A stretch of DNA of 64,000 bases from Molossus alvarezi (lineage: Eukaryota > Chordata > Mammalia > Chiroptera > Molossidae): contig CM073889.1 in the NCBI GenBank assembly GCA_037176705.1, positions 103,929,890 through 103,993,889 of the forward strand, in the 5' to 3' direction. This document shows positions 59,489 through 64,000 of the stretch, in pieces (positions within the stretch are counted from its first letter, which is position 1; each line of letters starts with the position of its first letter). Below the pieces are notes generated by a model. That model was not told the origin of the DNA, did not search any database, and saw nothing but the letters and a program-made list of their open reading frames with translations. The translations under genes and the position numbers were made by a program.

Positions 59489-61109
59489 TAGGTTTAACTA
59501 ATTTGAATTATTTATTAAGCTATTTTTCAAAAAAAGGACAACTCAGTGTTTTTTGTGGTATAGCTTTGGGAATACAAGAATGTGATAGTCTAGAAAATAT
59601 ACAAACTAACTGACAGTGTTATTCTGTGACATATGCATACATTGCTCTGCAGGTCAGCCACAGGCTTTCCTGTTATTTGGATGCCAGAAAAAAAAAAATG
59701 TTACTACAGAGAAATGATACAAAACACACTTTTGTCTTTTTGGAATAATTTTTAATGCTGCCAAGACTTAGAATCTCCTTCTTCCCATCCACCTCCTCCC
59801 AAAGTCTAGTAGAACCACAGAAGGAGAAAGACAGAAGGAGAAAATTGCTTCTGATTTTCTCTGGATAAATTCATTTTCAGGAACAAATAGAGATAAAAGA
59901 AAACATATTAGAAGCCCTTTTACTTGAGGGAAAGATAATTGCTGGCAAATAGTTAGACTAAGTATATTTTTCCCATTTGAGTTCCTTGTTGCCAGTTCTT
60001 TGGGTACAATGCGGGCACTTATTGATCTAACCCTTTTCTTGGGCTATCTGGGGTTATTTGTGTTTTAAGAAACATACTTTGCATGCATGGCGTAAATCCA
60101 TTTTGGAGAAACATTGGAGTTATAATAGGTGCATTGTCTGTTACGCAAAAACATATCTAAGAGTTAGGAATCTGTGGTCCTGTATGCTGGGTCTGCGGGC
60201 TACCACCTACCATCCTGTCTTACAATGGTAGAAATAGAAAATTATCAAGCTTCCACATTTAACACTGTTGAATCCACGAGGAAAAGTAGGTCAGGAAAAC
60301 AGGTAACCGCTCGAGGATAAAGATGGAGTGTTCCGTGGGCTACTGTGAGAGCTTCCGGGCACACCATGCCCAGGACACGCAGGGATTCTTTCCTGAGCTG
60401 AACTGTGAGCATTGAGGCTGAAGGCTGGGAAAGAAGTTACTAATGGGGGAGACATGCCGTTCAAGTTAGACCCCGAGAAAATCCCTCTGGCTCTGTCTGA
60501 CTTTTCTTAGCAACCCACATAAAATCTAAAAGATATATATATATATATATCTATGTATTGCAAACCCAGTTCTTCACATACTGCTTCTTAATGAGGTGAG
60601 AATTCTCTGCTTCACTCTGCCTTATATACCAGCTAAAAAGAACCAGAGTCTCCGTGAAGCTCAGGACTCATTCTGGGCTAAGTGACTGAAGACTCTCACA
60701 TCGACTTAACCCAAAAGGGAATATAAAACCTTGTAGAAATTAAAATGTTATGGGTGGGGAAGACTTCCCATATAACATGATGAAGGAGCTGAATTGGCCA
60801 AAGTCAATCCAGGTCAAACCTCATTTTTACCAACTCTGCACTTGAATTCCTGAAGCCAAATGCGAGTGCAGAAAAACACAGGCCCTTGCTCACGGGCTCT
60901 CTGAATTTTGTACGTGACTGTAGCTCAGGAGGGCCTTCGTGGTGCTTGGTGATCAGACCACGACCACCACTCCACTGATCTCCCGGGCGCCTGCAGGACG
61001 ATTTCACAGTGTTTCCTCTCTCTTTACTTACCCACCTCAGTGTCTGCTGCTGATATGCTTTGCATTTCACTGAGTAAATGAAGCCATCAGAAGAGAGCAT
61101 CCATGTATT
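59489..61109. other. Unique sequence
   Basis: An (AT)n run occurs at 60533-60551. A 103-codon minus-strand frame at 60804-61115 has no recognisable domain. Confidence 0.35.
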
Positions 61110-62510
61110 CAACATCTGTCAGACACTGTCTATGTCCCACACACTGTTGCTTCTCTATGACCTCATCAAATGCTAGACCCCCATCCTCGCACCGTGGACC
61201 AGCTCTATCCCTTCTTGCGGACCTGAGGGCATTGCTTCAGAGTGTGTCCTCTCTTTCTTGCATCATCTATTCTTCTCCCTCTCTGTTACATCATCCCTAG
61301 CCAACCTACAAACCTGCTGTGATTTTCTCCTCGCTTAAAAAGAAATGAACTTCATGGACCCACACTGTTCCTCTGTTTGTCTGTTTGCTTGCTTGCTTGT
61401 TTACTGCAAAAGTTCTCTCAAGTGTTGCTTATGCATTCGGTCTGCACTCCCTCTTCTTCCTGTCCAACAGAACTTACTATCTCAATGTCTCCAGGGACCT
61501 TTATGATTTTTTTCCCCTCAGGTCTTAACTTACACAGTTTCTCAGCAGTATTTGCCATGGTCGGCCTATCCTTTTCTTGAAACGCAACCTTCATTCCTCC
61601 TCTGGGACAGCTCACTGGCTCCGCCTTTGCAATCCCGTTCACACGGTGCAGCCCATCTTCCCGGGGCCAGATGGGGAATTTCCCAGCTCTTGGTTCTCAT
61701 TCCTCTTCTGCTGCATAACATCCACAGTTTCTTGATTTTAAACGTTATCTATGTATTCACAGCTTGCAATACATTATTTCTACCCCAGAACTCTTCCCTA
61801 GGCGTCAGGTTTACTCATACTTCCCTTTGATGTCTAGTAGACATCTCATCATGAGCACGACGGCCAAATGTTCCATCTCTCCAGCAGCCTTTCTACCCCC
61901 TCGTCTGTCTCCGGAAATCGGCTCCATCCCAGTATACAGAAAACGCATCATTCCACTTGGACAGGCTAAAAACACAGTCACTTGGAACTTTTTTTTTTTT
62001 TTTTTTTTTTGCCACTCACAATTCACTTCTAGGCTGTCTACAAATCCTTTTGACTCTACCTTGAAAACAAGATCAGAATCCAGAGCCCCACCACCAGTGT
62101 AGCACCTGGCCCGTGCGGTGGCTTCCTCCCTGACCCCTGATGTCTCCCTGTCCCTCTACATTCCATTCCTAACTCGGAAGTCAGTCGTCGCGGGACATCT
62201 AAGACGTGCTAGGTTACTTCTGTGTGCGGATCGCTAGTGCTTTGCTCACCCTCGTGCCAGAGAGGACACTAAGGCTCTGAAATAATCGTCAGGCTCAGCA
62301 CTAGCACGTCGCCGGCTCAGGCCGCTGGGACCACGGAGCTCGCTGGTTCCCAGACAGTGGAGCACACTCCTGCCTCAAGCTTCGCTGTTCCCTCCGCTTC
62401 GTGCTCCTCCCCCGCACGCTCCGCCTCCCTAGCGCTCCAGTTCCACTCTCCCACAAGGATCCTGAAACTCCCTTTCCTCTTGTACATACTTTTTTTGGGA
62501 CACTTAACAT
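61110..62510 (+). mobile_element. L2 LINE, ~1.4 kb of decayed ORF2
   Basis: Successive landmarks fall in L2 ORF2 order: TCTCAGCAGTATTTGCCATG (61540-61559), CTTTTCTTGAAACGCAACCT, GATGTCTAGTAGACATCTCA (61829-61848), AAATCCTTTTGACTCTACCTTG (62042-62063) and ACTCCTGCCTCAAGCTTCGC-like then TGTTCCCTCC (62366-62395). Frame is broken throughout. A run of 22 Ts at 61989-62010 has grown inside it. L2 has been inactive since before the eutherian radiation. Confidence 0.72.
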
Positions 62511-62943
62511 CACTCATTTTATTTTCTAACTAAAGTAGAATGAGAGCTCACCGGGGACAACGACTTCGCTTTGTTCTCCATTGTGTCTCCAGTGCCCACA
62601 ACAGTGTTGAGAGCAGAGAGTTAAAATCCAGACTTTAGATCCGGTTGAAAGATTCTCGAGTTCACTGTTTGTAGTATTATCTGGTCAAATTGGATATAAT
62701 TAGACTCTCTAATACTATGTAGAAAATTGAATGAAGTTTATATTGTACTTAAAATTTAATATATGTGTGATTTAGAGGATATCAAAAGCTCAAGATTTAT
62801 CTCTCAAATGAGCTTGTACTCTTGGCTCAAAGAGCAACATTATAGCAAAGTAGGGAAAAAAGGAAACAACAGAAATGAACACTAGTGTGGCTGCCTCCAT
62901 TCTTTGGTCTGTTGTATAACGGGGTGCGAGGTAGCCTTTACAG
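62511..62943. other. Unique sequence
   Basis: Nothing recognised beyond a weak MIR/L2-like patch at 62540-62620. Confidence 0.35.
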
Positions 62944-62960
62944 AGGTCACTGTCCTTTTT

Positions 62961-63209
62961 TTTTTACATTTTTTTATCCTCACCCGAGGACATTTTTGCA
63001 TTTATCTTCAGATAGAGCAAGAGGGAGAGAAGGAGGAAGAGAGAGAAAGAAACATTGACGTGAGACACATTGAGTGGTTGCCACCCACATGACCCCATCC
63101 AGGGCTGGGGACAAACTGCAACCGAGGTACGTGCCCTTAGCGGGAATGAACCCAGGACTCTCTGGTCTGCGAGCCGACACTCCAGCTGCTGAGCCAAACC
63201 AGCCAAGGC
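62961..63209 (-). mobile_element. Ves SINE, perfect 17-bp target duplication
   Basis: The minus-strand head GCCTTGGCTGGTTTGGCTCAG-like starts at 63209; the tail on plus is TTTTTTATCCTCACCCGAGG. Duplication AGGTCACTGTCCTTTTT at 62944-62960 and 63210-63226 without mismatch. Core of the GGTTGGGGTC subfamily, here partly mutated. Confidence 0.96.
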
Positions 63210-63226
63210 AGGTCACTGTCCTTTTT

Positions 63227-63415
63227 AGTGGCTTCATATTCATTCACAATTAATTTAAGTAATCTAGTCATTGTAATATATGTTTTATCTAGCTTTTCTT
63301 CTTTGTAAGCAATAGTAAAGAAGTCCCTGTACTTACTTCTTTTTAATTTGCCTAATCATTTCCATGGTATCCATGCCTAGACTTTTTGCCAAATTGGATC
63401 CAGGCTTTTAAAAAT
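63227..63415. other. Unique spacer between two SINEs
   Basis: Nothing recognised. Confidence 0.4.
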
Positions 63416-63423
63416 ATGTATAT

Positions 63424-63582
63424 TGCCCTGGCCGGTTTGGCTCAGCAGTTAGAGCATCAGCCTGCGGTCCAGAGAGACCCAGGTTCGGTTCCCAATAAGA
63501 GCGTGTACCTCGGTTGTGGTGTGTCCCCGGCCCTGGTTGGTCGTTTGGGTGGCAGCCACTCGATGTGTCCCTTTCACGTTGA

Positions 63583-63626
<44 letters not shown>

Positions 63627-63689
63627 TCTCTCTCCCTCCCATTCTATCTGAACAAAAAATGAAAAAATGTCCTTGGGTGAGGACAAAAA

Positions 63690-63732
<43 letters not shown>
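63424..63732 (+). mobile_element. Ves SINE with expanded (CT)n and (AAAT)n
   Basis: Head GCCCTGGCCGGTTTGGCTCAG-like, box B GGTTCGGTTCCC, GGTTGGTCGTTTGGG core. The CT-rich middle has become ~18 CT units (63586-63622) and the tail ~11 AAAT units (63687-63734). Duplication ATGTATAT at 63416-63423 and 63733-63740. Confidence 0.93.
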
Positions 63733-64000
63733 ATGTATATCATTAGCCTGAATGTTTTGCAATGAATTAGGGGGGTTGGATTTAATCATCCTTTATTTAG
63801 ACCATTTAGCATTTCCCTGTTATGAAACATACTTCAGTGAACACCCATCTTTATAAATCATTGTCTCCAACTCTACTTATTTCCATAAGCTACATTCCTA
63901 ATTGCTGGATTACTTTGTAAAAGAGAATAGACATATCTCTAACCCTAAAAAGGACTCTATAAAAGAATAATAATAATAGAGAACATGTTAAAGATATTAA
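63733..64000. other. Unique sequence at the window end
   Basis: Nothing recognised. Confidence 0.4.

Overview
This window is non-coding nuclear DNA from a bat, most likely a vesper-type yangochiropteran (Vespertilionidae, Miniopteridae or a close relative). The diagnostic signal is 22 copies of a tRNA-derived SINE with the Ves architecture: a tRNA-like head starting CCCTGGCCGGTTTGGCTCAG, a box-B-like GGTTCGATTCC/GGTTCGGTTCC, a CT-rich middle and an A-rich tail. They fall into at least three subfamilies. Two hAT DNA transposons of the kinds known from vesper bats also occur: a SPIN-like copy at 44610-44801 and an nhAT-like copy at 55740-56001. The species cannot be fixed from sequence alone.

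No intact protein-coding gene was found. The only recognised gene-derived sequence is a processed pseudogene of ribosomal protein L35A (RPL35A) on the minus strand, 40023-40355, full length but with one nonsense codon. It lies inside a 644-bp insertion with a perfect 15-bp target-site duplication. A second, unidentified, possibly gene-derived reading frame lies at 50366-50611 (minus). The window is therefore an intergenic desert or the inside of a very large intron.

Layout: 0-5.2 kb has a nested pair of Ves SINEs, three further SINEs and a 5'-truncated antisense L1 with a 17-bp target duplication. 5.2-15 kb has a MER20-like element, MIRs, Ves SINEs and, at 13.3-13.8 kb, a long-range inverted repeat that looks like a templated inverted insertion into a MIR. 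15.1-18.0 kb is an antisense MaLR LTR followed by a 2.5-kb 5'-truncated L1 (dead ORF2 plus 3' UTR) that carries its own SINE. 18-24 kb is mostly unique, with an old hAT copy. 24-29 kb holds SINEs and an MLT1-type LTR. 29.5-30.85 kb is a GC-rich island of degenerate ~30-bp repeats. 33.0-33.3 kb is a local tandem duplication. 34-41 kb has clustered SINEs and the RPL35A retrocopy. 43-52 kb has SINEs, SPIN, an old hAT copy, MIRs and an L1 tail. 52-64 kb is unique sequence, an nhAT, a possible solo LTR, a ~1.4-kb L2 and two young SINEs.

There is no operon, CRISPR array, RNA gene or functional biosynthetic unit here. What the window offers is a record of mobile-element activity, with many insertions dated relative to one another by nesting and by the quality of their target-site duplications. 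Family names were assigned by eye from remembered consensus features, and copy boundaries without a stated duplication are approximate.
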